Of a DNA stretch of 47,021 nt, positions 1-7,118 are shown piece by piece. A program made the translations under genes and the position numbers. The stretch is taken from NCBI GenBank assembly GCA_017617475.1, contig JAFZWC010000013.1, positions 1 through 47,021 on the forward strand, written 5' to 3'. The notes beneath the pieces were generated by a model. The model did no database searches, was not told where the DNA came from, and saw only the letters and a program-made list of their open reading frames with translations. Positions within the stretch are counted from its first letter, which is position 1, and each line of letters starts with the position of its first letter. This DNA comes from Bacteroidales bacterium. Its GTDB lineage: Bacteria > Bacteroidota > Bacteroidia > Bacteroidales > UBA932.

Positions 1-55
1 GAGCGCTACACTGATAATGTAGAGGTCGGCAGTTCAACTATGCCAGGGCCTTCCA
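1..55 (+). tRNA. tRNA-Ile (GAT), 3' part only
   Basis: The window opens inside a tRNA. The anticodon stem CTACA/TGTAG (6-10 and 18-22) closes a seven-base loop CTGATAA with anticodon GAT. The variable loop is 23-27. A T arm with loop TTCAACT follows (33-39), with one G-A mismatch in its stem. The 3' acceptor strand is 45-51, then a T at the discriminator position and an encoded CCA (53-55). The T discriminator and the T-stem mismatch are unusual for tRNA-Ile. The 5' half lies outside the window, so pairing of the acceptor stem cannot be checked. Confidence 0.7.
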
Positions 56-95
56 AAACGTCTGCCATACCAGGGGTCGACGTTTTGTAGTAAAA

Positions 96-197
96 GTCGC
101 CTGCAGGCGACCGGCCGGGCCGGGTTTTTGCGAAAGCAAAAACGGAAAGGCGGAAAGGCCGCGGGGGAGTATGAGGGGGCAGAGCCCCCTGTATTGA
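96..197 (+). repeat. Three-hairpin dispersed element, copy 1
   Basis: Three consecutive perfect hairpins are seen: a 16-base palindrome GTCGCCTGCAGGCGAC (96-111), GTTTTTGC / GCAAAAAC around a GAAA tetraloop (124-143), and AGGGGGC / GCCCCCT around AGA (174-190). The element ends with GTATTGAG directly against the tRNA-Ala 5' end. Copy 2 at 3253-3358 has the same order and the same linker (GGCCGC.GGGG.GTATGA), but different bases on both sides of stems 1 and 2. That pattern indicates conservation of structure. It may also terminate the upstream tRNA-Ile transcript. Confidence 0.8.
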
Positions 198-270
198 GGG
201 GGTATAGCTCAGCTGGTAGAGCACATGCTTTGCAAGCATGGGGTCGCCGGTTCGAATCCGACTACCTCCA
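198..270 (+). tRNA. tRNA-Ala (TGC)
   Basis: Complete 73-nt cloverleaf. The acceptor strand GGGGGTA (198-204) pairs with TACCTCC (263-269, one G-U). The D arm contains AGCTCAGCTGGTAGAGC. The anticodon stem CATGC/GCATG closes loop TTTGCAA with anticodon TGC, and the T loop is TTCGAAT. The discriminator is A (270) and CCA is not encoded. It follows the tRNA-Ile fragment, with a hairpin element between them and no rRNA visible. Confidence 0.95.
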
Positions 271-273
271 CAA

Positions 274-309
274 AAAAACGGACGTCCACTTTTGCGGGCG
301 CCCGTTTTT
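274..309. terminator. Bidirectional terminator hairpin
   Basis: AAAAACGG (274-281) pairs with CCGTTTTT (302-309), extended by CG/CG after one mismatch. It lies between tRNA-Ala and the convergent lipoprotein gene, so it can end transcription from both sides. Confidence 0.65.
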
Positions 310-323
310 CCGTTTAAGAATCC

Positions 324-2300
324 TTAGTTCTTGTGTTTGATCTGGGCTATGCTCTCGTCATAGGACAGATTCTCAATGGTTTGATCCTTGGCCAGCCAAA
401 TCTCTTTCAGATAAGGGTTCTCGCTGCACGACAGGGACTTCAGGGCAGTGCAATAGCTTACGTCCAAAATAGCGAGTTGATTCTTGCCGCAGTCCAGCTT
501 TTCCAAAGCCGTATTGTGGCTTACGTCAAGGCTGGCCAGCCCCGTGTTGTAACAACCCAGCTCCTTCAGCAGCGGATTCTTGGAGACATCCAGGCTCTTC
601 ACATTGTTGTTGTAGCATTGAATCTTGGTCAGAGCCGGATTGTGGGTCACATCCAGGGAAGTAAGCTGGTTTTTGCCGCAATCCAGAACCGCCAGGTTGG
701 GCATGAACTCAATTCCCTTCACGGAGGTAATGCCCTTGTCATAGAGGCTGAGTTCCGTGATTTGTGCGGCCTCGGCAGCGGTTAGCTCGCCGTCGCCGTC
801 CACGTCGTATTTCTCTACGCAGTATGCTTTGAAATTGGCATCGGCAAACTCAATGATGGGCTGAGGGCCCTGGGCAATGGTGAAGGTCTTGAGGGTTTCG
901 CCCTTGGCATTGAGAACATTGATTACGGCATAGCGTGCGGCCGTTTTTTCATTCTCCGGGGCCGATATGGCGTGCTCAAGCGTGGTCAAACCCTCGTGGG
1001 TTCCCTTGTCGGCCATTTCCCCAATGGTTATCCATTCCTCGCCCTCGGCGATGGCCAGGCTATAGTCAATATTGGTGACCACGGTGAGGTTGACGGTACC
1101 TCCCTTGTACGAGAGGGAATCCTTCTTGGGAGAAGAGCTCAGATAGTCCGTCTGGGCCTGAACAATCTTCACCGTGCCAGTAAGGTCTCCGCCTTTCTGC
1201 TTAAAGGCAATGGCAGTTTCCCGGTCCAGGTATTTGGTGTTCTCGGCAATGGAGAAAGTTACCCCATCCGTAGCCAGTCCCTTGGTGCCGGCAATGGAAA
1301 CCCAGTCTTTGGCGGCGTCGGGAATCACTATTTCATATTCCACATTGTACCTGACCTCCACTTCCACCGTCTGCGCATCCTTTGAGATGCTAATCTCTTC
1401 AGGGTCTACCAGCAAGCCGTAATTGACCGCCTGATTCACAATGATTTCGCCCGTGAGGGTGCCGTTGGTCTGTTTGACCGTCACCTTTCCGGTGCGGGCG
1501 TCGTAAGTGTCGTTGGCATCTACGGTGAGGGTAATGGTGGACGATTTCAGGGCTTTGGTCTCTACATAATGGATCCAGTCTACCTCCGGAGTCACGCTGA
1601 AGGTTACATTGGAATTGACTTCAACGCTGAGCGTGTGGCCCTCGTCGGAAAGGTTGTATTCGGGCGTGGTGATGAACAGGCCGTCCGTCTGGCTCTGTTT
1701 AATTACAACAGATTCAAATAGAGGTCCACCGTTTTGTTTAAAGGCAATAACCCCTTCCCTGTCATCATATGTCTCATTAGCGGCAATACTGAAAGTGAGT
1801 TTTTCGGAAGTGAGGCCTTTAGTGCCTGTATAGGTAATCCATTCCCGGGCATCAGGATCAATAGAAAAGCCGTACTCTACATTCTTTTGTACTTCAATCT
1901 CTATTGTCTGGGCGGCATTGGACACCTCTATGGTCTTGGGCGTAACCACAAGTCCCAGACCGGTTTCCTGGCTTACGGACAGGGATTGCGTCAATTCATC
2001 GGCCTTGATGGTCAACGTGGCCGATCTGGCGTCGTACGTTGAATTGGCTTCGCAGGTAAGGGTCACGGTAATGGGGGTGTCCGATCCGGAACCGGATGAA
2101 GGCGACACCTTGCACCACGATTGGGAGGAAGACACGGTCCAGTCCCGGTTGGTGGTAAAGGTTACTCTCTCGCTGCCACCGTCCCTTGTAAAGGAAAAAC
2201 TGGTGGAACCGGTAAACTCCAGTACAGGAGCTTTCTGGCAAGAAAACAGAGCCACGGCAACGCCCAGACAGGCAAGGACTCGGGAAATAACTCGCTTCAT
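324..2300 (-). CDS. Lipoprotein with five BACON-type repeats and leucine-rich repeats
   Basis: A 658-residue surface lipoprotein of unknown ligand. The start at 2300 is chosen over an in-frame ATG eight codons upstream because it gives a compact signal peptide ending in a lipobox with Cys21 (LFSC). Five repeats of about 90 residues (roughly 27-112, 114-205, 206-293, 294-383, 385-478) look like BACON/Ig-like domains; several carry the TYDAR or YDDRE strand and end in a V-x-Q-x motif. Then comes an EF-hand-like calcium motif DVDGDGELTAAE (from residue 499) and about 130 residues of leucine-rich repeats of the type LDCGKNQLTSLDVTHNPAL. BACON domains in Bacteroidota are usually linked to glycan or mucin binding. 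The LRR part suggests protein or host-surface contact, which is inference. It appears to be monocistronic. Confidence 0.85.
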   Translation of the reverse strand: MKRVISRVLACLGVAVALFSCQKAPVLEFTGSTSFSFTRDGGSERVTFTTNRDWTVSSSQSWCKVSPSSGSGSDTPITVTLTCEANSTYDARSATLTIKADELTQSLSVSQETGLGLVVTPKTIEVSNAAQTIEIEVQKNVEYGFSIDPDAREWITYTGTKGLTSEKLTFSIAANETYDDREGVIAFKQNGGPLFESVVIKQSQTDGLFITTPEYNLSDEGHTLSVEVNSNVTFSVTPEVDWIHYVETKALKSSTITLTVDANDTYDARTGKVTVKQTNGTLTGEIIVNQAVNYGLLVDPEEISISKDAQTVEVEVRYNVEYEIVIPDAAKDWVSIAGTKGLATDGVTFSIAENTKYLDRETAIAFKQKGGDLTGTVKIVQAQTDYLSSSPKKDSLSYKGGTVNLTVVTNIDYSLAIAEGEEWITIGEMADKGTHEGLTTLEHAISAPENEKTAARYAVINVLNAKGETLKTFTIAQGPQPIIEFADANFKAYCVEKYDVDGDGELTAAEAAQITELSLYDKGITSVKGIEFMPNLAVLDCGKNQLTSLDVTHNPALTKIQCYNNNVKSLDVSKNPLLKELGCYNTGLASLDVSHNTALEKLDCGKNQLAILDVSYCTALKSLSCSENPYLKEIWLAKDQTIENLSYDESIAQIKHKN

Positions 2301-2327
2301 ATGGGTTGAAAAGTTTTGTGTCAACTA

Positions 2328-2335
2328 CAAAGATA
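2328..2335 (-). promoter_or_regulatory. -7 promoter element for the BACON/LRR lipoprotein
   Basis: The minus strand reads TATCTTTG, a perfect match to the Bacteroidota -7 element TAnnTTTG. It lies 27 bases upstream of the chosen start codon, which supports that start. Confidence 0.7.
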
Positions 2336-2409
2336 CACTATTTCCGTTAAACAATGAAACACAAATAAACCACCCCATGGTTTGGGGTGGCGTCTAACTT
2401 GAGAAATAT

Positions 2410-2934
2410 TCAATCCATCCTTTGGTAGGTGAAGTTACCGATGGTAATCCTGCCGTCATCAAGGAATGTAATGGGAGTGCCGTTATCGAAATGCCCGGAG
2501 CCTTCCATGAGGTGATCAAGGTGATTACTATCTCCGTTGATAAGGTATGCCCAGGGCCATTCACGGTAGATTTTCCCTCCTTCCACCTTGTACATTAGCG
2601 GTTTGTAAAACGCCTCACCGGGTGTGTCCATAAAGAAGTTCTCGAAAACATCCTTCCCGTCCTTACGGAAAAAACGGTATCCGGGGATGGTAGTGGTTTC
2701 TTCATATCTGAGCTCCGGATTCGTTCTGGCCACCCTCACGCATGAGACCGTACCATGCGAGTCAGCGGGACCGTCATAATAATAGACGTATCCTATTCCT
2801 ATTGTTCCATCGTCATAAGTACCGCTGGCGAACACCGGCTTCCATCGGCCTTCCAACTCATTGTACGGCGATTTTTCGCACCCGGCCAGCATCAGCACCC
2901 CGGCCAATAACAATATGATTCTGTAAAGCTTCAT
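2410..2934 (-). CDS. Hypothetical lipoprotein, 174 aa
   Basis: The N-terminus is a hydrophobic signal with lipobox LAGC (Cys19), so the product is probably an exported lipoprotein. The mature part begins with NELEGRWKPVFASG, a pattern seen at the start of lipocalin-like Bacteroidales lipoproteins. It is rich in Gly, Tyr and Asp and has no catalytic motif I recognise. It has its own promoter (2968-2975) and is divergent from symmetric repeat copy A just upstream. Function is unknown and the lipocalin-like fold is only a suggestion. Confidence 0.75.
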   Translation of the reverse strand: MKLYRIILLLAGVLMLAGCEKSPYNELEGRWKPVFASGTYDDGTIGIGYVYYYDGPADSHGTVSCVRVARTNPELRYEETTTIPGYRFFRKDGKDVFENFFMDTPGEAFYKPLMYKVEGGKIYREWPWAYLINGDSNHLDHLMEGSGHFDNGTPITFLDDGRITIGNFTYQRMD

Positions 2935-2967
2935 AATAGATTCTGGTGGTTATCTACTACCTAAACA

Positions 2968-2975
2968 CAAAAATA
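2968..2975 (-). promoter_or_regulatory. -7 promoter element for the 174-aa lipoprotein
   Basis: TATTTTTG on the minus strand matches TAnnTTTG, 33 bases upstream of the ATG at 2934. Repeat copy A begins 53 bases further upstream. Confidence 0.6.
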
Positions 2976-3028
2976 CGCATTTTACGTCACATTCGGCCAT
3001 GCTATTTTTTTTTTGCCATATTTCGTCG

Positions 3029-3184
3029 GTGCACATACCTGATATGTACGGGAGAACAGCTTTCTAGGGGCCTGCAGGTGTACATACCTTGGTCAAAAGA
3101 GGAGAAAATGGCCTTTTTGCCGGAGGTATGTACATGCAAACCACACTACAAGGCCGATATCAGGTACATACCAGGTATGTGCAC
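3029..3184. repeat. Symmetric GTACATACC element, copy A (156 bp)
   Basis: The outer 21-base blocks (3029-3049 and 3164-3184) are inverted copies of each other (20 of 21 match). Each is itself a palindrome of GTGCACATACC, T, GGTATGTAC. Inside is a second inverted pair, TGTACATACC (3079-3088) and GGTATGTACA (3125-3134). Spacing is 21-29-10-36-10-29-21. There is no obvious target duplication at the ends and no convincing ORF. Related copies lie at 15791-15945 and 42861-43061 in the same orientation. Confidence 0.9.
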
Positions 3185-3252
3185 CTGTAAATAGTACGAA
3201 AACAAGCTCTCTGGTGCTCGGAACTGTTAGGTTGGAGGAGCGAAGCGACGAT

Positions 3253-3358
3253 GCGCTCTGCAGAGCGCCGGCCGTACCCGGGATTTTGCCATTAGGCAAA
3301 ATCGTAGAGGGAGAAAAGGCCGCAGGGGTGTATGAGGGGGCAGCGCCCCCTGTATTGA
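3253..3358 (+). repeat. Three-hairpin dispersed element, copy 2
   Basis: Same architecture as the copy at 96-197: palindrome GCGCTCTGCAGAGCGC (3253-3268), GATTTTGCC / GGCAAAATC around ATTA (3282-3303), and AGGGGGC / GCCCCCT around AGC (3335-3351), ending in GTATTGAG. Stems 1 and 2 differ from copy 1 by paired substitutions, so pairing is kept while sequence changes. It abuts the terminator of tRNA-Leu. Confidence 0.8.
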
Positions 3359-3388
3359 GAAAGCCCCGGCTTTTCAGCCAGGGCTTTC
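3359..3388 (-). terminator. Terminator of tRNA-Leu
   Basis: A twelve-base stem with one mismatch (3359-3370 with 3377-3388; GAAAGCCC pairs with GGGCTTTC) begins directly after the tRNA-Leu 3' end on the minus strand. Confidence 0.65.
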
Positions 3389-3389
3389 G

Positions 3390-3472
3390 TGCGGATGAGA
3401 AGAGTCGAACTTCCACGAGCTAATGCTCACCACCCCCTCAAAGTGGCGTGTCTACCATTTCACCACATCCGC
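3390..3472 (-). tRNA. tRNA-Leu (GAG)
   Basis: An 83-nt class II tRNA on the minus strand. The acceptor GCGGATG (from 3472) pairs with CATCCGC (3391-3397), and the discriminator is A (3390). The anticodon stem CCACT/GGTGG closes loop TTGAGGG with anticodon GAG. The long variable arm GTGAGCATTAGCTCG is typical of tRNA-Leu, and the T loop is TTCGACT. CCA is not encoded. Confidence 0.93.
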
Positions 3473-3482
3473 ATTGGGACTG

Positions 3483-3490
3483 CAAAGATA
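3483..3490 (-). promoter_or_regulatory. -7 promoter element for tRNA-Leu
   Basis: The minus strand reads TATCTTTG, a perfect TAnnTTTG, ten bases before the mature tRNA 5' end. Confidence 0.7.
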
Positions 3491-3552
3491 AGACACATTT
3501 TTGAAATCCCAAAACTTTTGGGCGAATTTTTTCATATATGAAATATTCTTGC

Positions 3553-3560
3553 TATCTTTG
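3553..3560 (+). promoter_or_regulatory. -7 promoter element for rpsP-rimM
   Basis: TATCTTTG on the plus strand. The predicted start site near 3564 gives a leader of about 54 nt before rpsP. The leader begins with a small GC-rich stem (CTCCCACGAGTTGGGG) that could be involved in ribosomal-protein feedback, although this is not shown by the sequence. Confidence 0.7.
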
Positions 3561-3617
3561 CAAGCTCCCACGAGTTGGGGCACAACGCATTAATAATTAT
3601 TTAAAAACAGATTCACA

Positions 3618-4178
3618 ATGGCTGTTAAAATTAGACTCCAGCGCCACGGTAAGAAGAATTTCGCATTCTTCCACATTGTAGTGGCCGATTCCCGCGCACC
3701 GCGCGACGGTAAGTTCATTGAGCAGATTGGTTCCTACAACCCCAACACCAACCCTGCTACCATCGTTCTGGATGGTGAGAAGGCTCTGGCTTGGCTCAAG
3801 GTAGGTGCCCAGCCCACTCTCGTTGCCCGCCGCATCCTCTCCTATGAGGGTGTTCTCCTCCGCAAGCACCTGGCAGAAGGTGTTGCCAAGGGTGCCCTGA
3901 CCGAGGCCCAGGCCGAAGCCAAGTTCGCCGCTTGGAAGGAAGAGCGCGACAAGAAGATTGCTGCCAAGAAGACTGGCATCAAGAACGACGAGATTGCTAA
4001 GGCCAAGGCCGCCAAGGCTGCCGAGGCTGAGGTGAACGAGGCCCGTGCCAAGGCCATCGCTGCCAAGAAGGCAGAGGCCGAGGAGGCTGCCCGCAAGGCC
4101 GCTGAGGAAGCCGCCGCAGAGGCTGCTCCCGCTGCCGAAGAGGCCGCCGAGGAACCCGCCGAGACTCCGGCAGAATAA
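3618..4178 (+). CDS. rpsP: 30S ribosomal protein S16
   Basis: Small-subunit ribosomal protein S16. Residues 1-85 carry the family core, beginning [13 protein letters not shown], with the motifs [16 protein letters not shown] and YNP. The protein is 186 aa, about 100 longer than E. coli S16. The extra part is a Lys/Ala/Glu-rich, probably helical tail, as is common for S16 in Bacteroidota. The stop codon overlaps the rimM start by one base (TAATG), which points to translational coupling. Confidence 0.96.
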   Translation: MAVKIRLQRHGKKNFAFFHIVVADSRAPRDGKFIEQIGSYNPNTNPATIVLDGEKALAWLKVGAQPTLVARRILSYEGVLLRKHLAEGVAKGALTEAQAEAKFAAWKEERDKKIAAKKTGIKNDEIAKAKAAKAAEAEVNEARAKAIAAKKAEAEEAARKAAEEAAAEAAPAAEEAAEEPAETPAE

Positions 4179-4663
4179 TGCTGCGGATAGGCAAGGTTCT
4201 CAAATCCAACGGGACGGAAGGCGGGCTCGTTATGAGCTTTCTGGACATTGTCCCCGAGGATATTGACCTGCAGGAACCGGTATTCATCGAATTCGATGGA
4301 CTACCGGTTCCTTTCTATTTTGAATCTTTCACCCCCAAGGGAAACAATCGCGCGCTGGTGCAGCTCACGGGTGTCCGCAACCTCAAGGACGCCGACGAAC
4401 TGGCCGGGGCCGACGTCTATGCCGACTACTTCGAGGAAGACGAAGAGGAAGATTTCACCGGCTGGACCGTCCAGGACCCGCAGGGCCGGACGGTGGGCGT
4501 GGTATCGGCCCATGAAGACATTCCCGGCAATCTCTGCCTGTGGGTAAAAAAGGCCGATGGGGAGGAAGTCCTTCTCCCGCTCCACGAAGACCTGGTCCTG
4601 GAGGTGGACGAAAATCGGCAAATCCTGACCCTGACCATTCCGGAAGGAATCCTAGATTTATAG
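4178..4663 (+). CDS. rimM: Ribosome maturation factor RimM
   Basis: A 161-residue protein that assists 30S subunit assembly and binds S19. The N-terminal half has the RimM beta-barrel pattern (IGKVLKSNGTEGGLVMS, then VQLTGVRNLKDADELAGADVY). The C-terminal PRC-barrel half follows (VVSAHEDIPGN, LLPLHEDLVLEVDENRQIL). The order rpsP-rimM matches the conserved rpsP-rimM-trmD cluster, but here trmD is replaced by a glycosidase gene five bases downstream. Confidence 0.95.
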   Translation: MLRIGKVLKSNGTEGGLVMSFLDIVPEDIDLQEPVFIEFDGLPVPFYFESFTPKGNNRALVQLTGVRNLKDADELAGADVYADYFEEDEEEDFTGWTVQDPQGRTVGVVSAHEDIPGNLCLWVKKADGEEVLLPLHEDLVLEVDENRQILTLTIPEGILDL

Positions 4664-4667
4664 CACC

Positions 4668-7118
4668 ATGAAACACGTAACCATTCTCTTAACCGCACTT
4701 TTGATGGCCGCCTGCACCACCCAGCAGGGTTCCCTGCGACTCACGCAATGGGACATGCAGCAGGAAGGAGCTAGCGAGTCTTATCAGGTAACCGCCCCCA
4801 CCACCGTTGCCGGCGCCCTTCACCGTGCCGGTGTCTTCGGCGAGAATCCCCTGGAGGAGCTCCGCCTCTACGACATCGACAAAACCCGCTTCGACAGCAC
4901 CTGGGTCTTCACCACCCGCTTCCCGGGCGGCAAGGGTCACCAGATCCTGCGCATGGACGGAATCGGTTACTCGGCCGATATCCTGGTGAACGGCACTCTC
5001 ATCGCCAGTGCCGACACCACGCTGGGCGTCTTCGCCGCCCGCGAGTGGGACATCACGCCGCAGGTGCAGAAAGAGAATACGCTGGAGATTCGCACCCACA
5101 AGTCCCCCTGGGGCAGCCTGAACCACGGTTTCGTGGACTGGAACCCCCACGCCCTGGACGAGTTCATGGGCCTGATTGCTCCCGTGAGCATCATTCGTAC
5201 GGGCGACGTTCAGGTGCAGGATGTTTACGTGCGTCCGGAACTTTCCGAGGACCTCACCAAGGCCTCCATCATAGTGACCACCACCCTGGTAAACCGCAGC
5301 GACAAACCCGTTGAGGGCATGCTGAAGGGCCAATACGAAGGCGGCAGCTTCTCCCAGAAGGTGAGCCTGAATGCCGGGGAAACCAAGGTTGTTTGCCAGA
5401 AGGAAGAAGTGGCCGATCCCCGCATCTGGTGGCCCCACGACATGGGTACCCCGGAGCTGTATCACCTGCAGATGGCTTTTGAAGGTTCCCACAGCAAGGA
5501 AGTGGCCTTCGGCCTCAGAAGCGTATCCAGCGAGGTGGATTCCCTGGGTCACCGCCAGTTCTATGTGAACGGGAAGAAGATCCTGTTCAAGGCCGCCGGC
5601 TGGACCGACGACTACTTCATGGAAGACACTCCCAAGAGCATTCGCCAGCAGCTGGAACTGGTTAAGAACATGGGTCTGAACGGTATCCGCTTTGAGAATA
5701 TCTGGGGTACGGACGACACGGTGTACGACCTCTGCGACCAGATGGGTATCCTGAATCTGGTGGGCTGGAGCTGCCTGTGGGAATGGCCCGGCCAGTGCGG
5801 CCTTCCCGGCGATTCCAAATACGGCTGCATCATCACCCCCGAACTGCAGGACCTGGCCGTGCGCTATTTCCACGACCAGCTCATCCGCATGCGCAACCAT
5901 CCGGCCGTCATCGGCTGGCTCACCGGTTCCGACATGCTGCCCCGTCCCGAGCTGGAAACCCGCTATCTGGAACTATACAAGGAGCTGGAGTATAGGCCTT
6001 ACGTTTGCTCGGCCGCCAACCGCACCAGCACCCTCTCCGGCCCTTCCGGCGTAAAGATGGAAGGCCCTTACGACTACGTGGCTCCCGACTACTGGTACCT
6101 TGACACCAAGCTGGGTGGCGCCTACGGCTTCAATACGGAGACCGGCATCGGCCTCAATATGCCGCAGAAAGAGAATGTACGCCGCATTGTGGGCGAGGAC
6201 AACCTCTGGCCCGTGAACGACGTGTGGAACAAGCACTGCGTGAGGGGTAAGCAGATGAATACCAGCATCCTGCTGGGCGTACTGGCCGGCCAGTACGGGG
6301 AAGCCACCGGGTTTGAGGACTTCGTGCGCAAGGCCCACGCGGCCGATTATGACGGCACCCGCGCCATGTTCGAAGCTTTCCGCTGCCATATTGACCACGC
6401 CACCGGCATTGTCCAGTGGATGCTCAACAGCGCCTGGCCCGCCTTCTACTGGCAGCTCTACGACTGGTACCTGGCCCCCACGGCCGGCTACTACGGCACC
6501 CAGAAGGCCAACGCTCCCTGCCAGCTCATCTATAATTATGGGGAGCACGCCGTTTACGCCGTGAACGACGTAATGCCCGAAATCAGCTACGACGCTGTGA
6601 TCAAGGTGTATGACAAGGACTGCAAGCTGGTCCGCCGGGACGACAAGCCCGTGGACTTTACGCCTCGCAAGCCCCTGAAGGTATATGACGGAATCGAAGG
6701 CCCCTGCTTCGTGTCTCTGGAGGTAAAACTGGGCGACGAAATCATTGCCAGCAACTTCTACTGCGTCCCTGCCGGCGACAACGTGTACGACTGGGAAGCC
6801 TCCAACTGGTTCATCTCTCCCATTAAGGAGTATGCCGACCTGTCCTTCGTGACCGCCCTGCCGGAGGCTAAGCTCTCCATGAAGGTCAACAAGGCCGACA
6901 AGGGCTTCGAGGTAACGCTTACCAACACCTCCGAGGTTATCGCTTACCAGAACATCCTCAAGGCCCTGGACGAAAAAGGACAGCTGATTCCAGCCGTCCT
7001 TTGGTCCGATAATTTCTTTGCTCTGACGCCTGGCGAAAGCCGCACGGTCCGTTGCACTCTCCCCGAGGGGGCGGGCGACGCCCGGATAGCCTTCGAAGGC
7101 TGGAACGGAGTTCTCTAG
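4668..7118 (+). CDS. GH2 lipoprotein, exo-beta-D-glucosaminidase-like
   Basis: An 816-residue exported glycosidase. The signal ends in a lipobox with Cys16 (LLMAAC). GH2 order is visible: an N-terminal sugar-binding jelly-roll domain, an Ig-like domain (about 190-300), and a TIM barrel with YVNGKKILFKAAGWTDDYF and the motif NGIRFENIWG. At the acid/base position the protein has GSD (Asp422) in place of the usual GNE, and the nucleophile region is NTETGIG (Glu491). This Asp/Glu pairing and its ~70-residue spacing are what is known for exo-beta-D-glucosaminidases of the CsxA group, so the substrate may be chitosan-like or another amino sugar. Mannosidase-type GH2 activity remains possible. It probably shares the rpsP-rimM transcript and overlaps the convergent DUF975 gene by four bases at the stop codons. 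Confidence 0.85.
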   Translation: MKHVTILLTALLMAACTTQQGSLRLTQWDMQQEGASESYQVTAPTTVAGALHRAGVFGENPLEELRLYDIDKTRFDSTWVFTTRFPGGKGHQILRMDGIGYSADILVNGTLIASADTTLGVFAAREWDITPQVQKENTLEIRTHKSPWGSLNHGFVDWNPHALDEFMGLIAPVSIIRTGDVQVQDVYVRPELSEDLTKASIIVTTTLVNRSDKPVEGMLKGQYEGGSFSQKVSLNAGETKVVCQKEEVADPRIWWPHDMGTPELYHLQMAFEGSHSKEVAFGLRSVSSEVDSLGHRQFYVNGKKILFKAAGWTDDYFMEDTPKSIRQQLELVKNMGLNGIRFENIWGTDDTVYDLCDQMGILNLVGWSCLWEWPGQCGLPGDSKYGCIITPELQDLAVRYFHDQLIRMRNHPAVIGWLTGSDMLPRPELETRYLELYKELEYRPYVCSAANRTSTLSGPSGVKMEGPYDYVAPDYWYLDTKLGGAYGFNTETGIGLNMPQKENVRRIVGEDNLWPVNDVWNKHCVRGKQMNTSILLGVLAGQYGEATGFEDFVRKAHAADYDGTRAMFEAFRCHIDHATGIVQWMLNSAWPAFYWQLYDWYLAPTAGYYGTQKANAPCQLIYNYGEHAVYAVNDVMPEISYDAVIKVYDKDCKLVRRDDKPVDFTPRKPLKVYDGIEGPCFVSLEVKLGDEIIASNFYCVPAGDNVYDWEASNWFISPIKEYADLSFVTALPEAKLSMKVNKADKGFEVTLTNTSEVIAYQNILKALDEKGQLIPAVLWSDNFFALTPGESRTVRCTLPEGAGDARIAFEGWNGVL

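Noticed and set aside
1..270. Part of an rRNA operon (tRNA-Ile followed by tRNA-Ala)
   Set aside because: A hairpin element and a terminator surround tRNA-Ala and a protein gene follows at once. No 23S sequence is present.
3029..3184. Integron attC site
   Set aside because: The ends lack the R-box core GTTRRRY/RYYYAAC, and no integrase or cassette-like genes are nearby.
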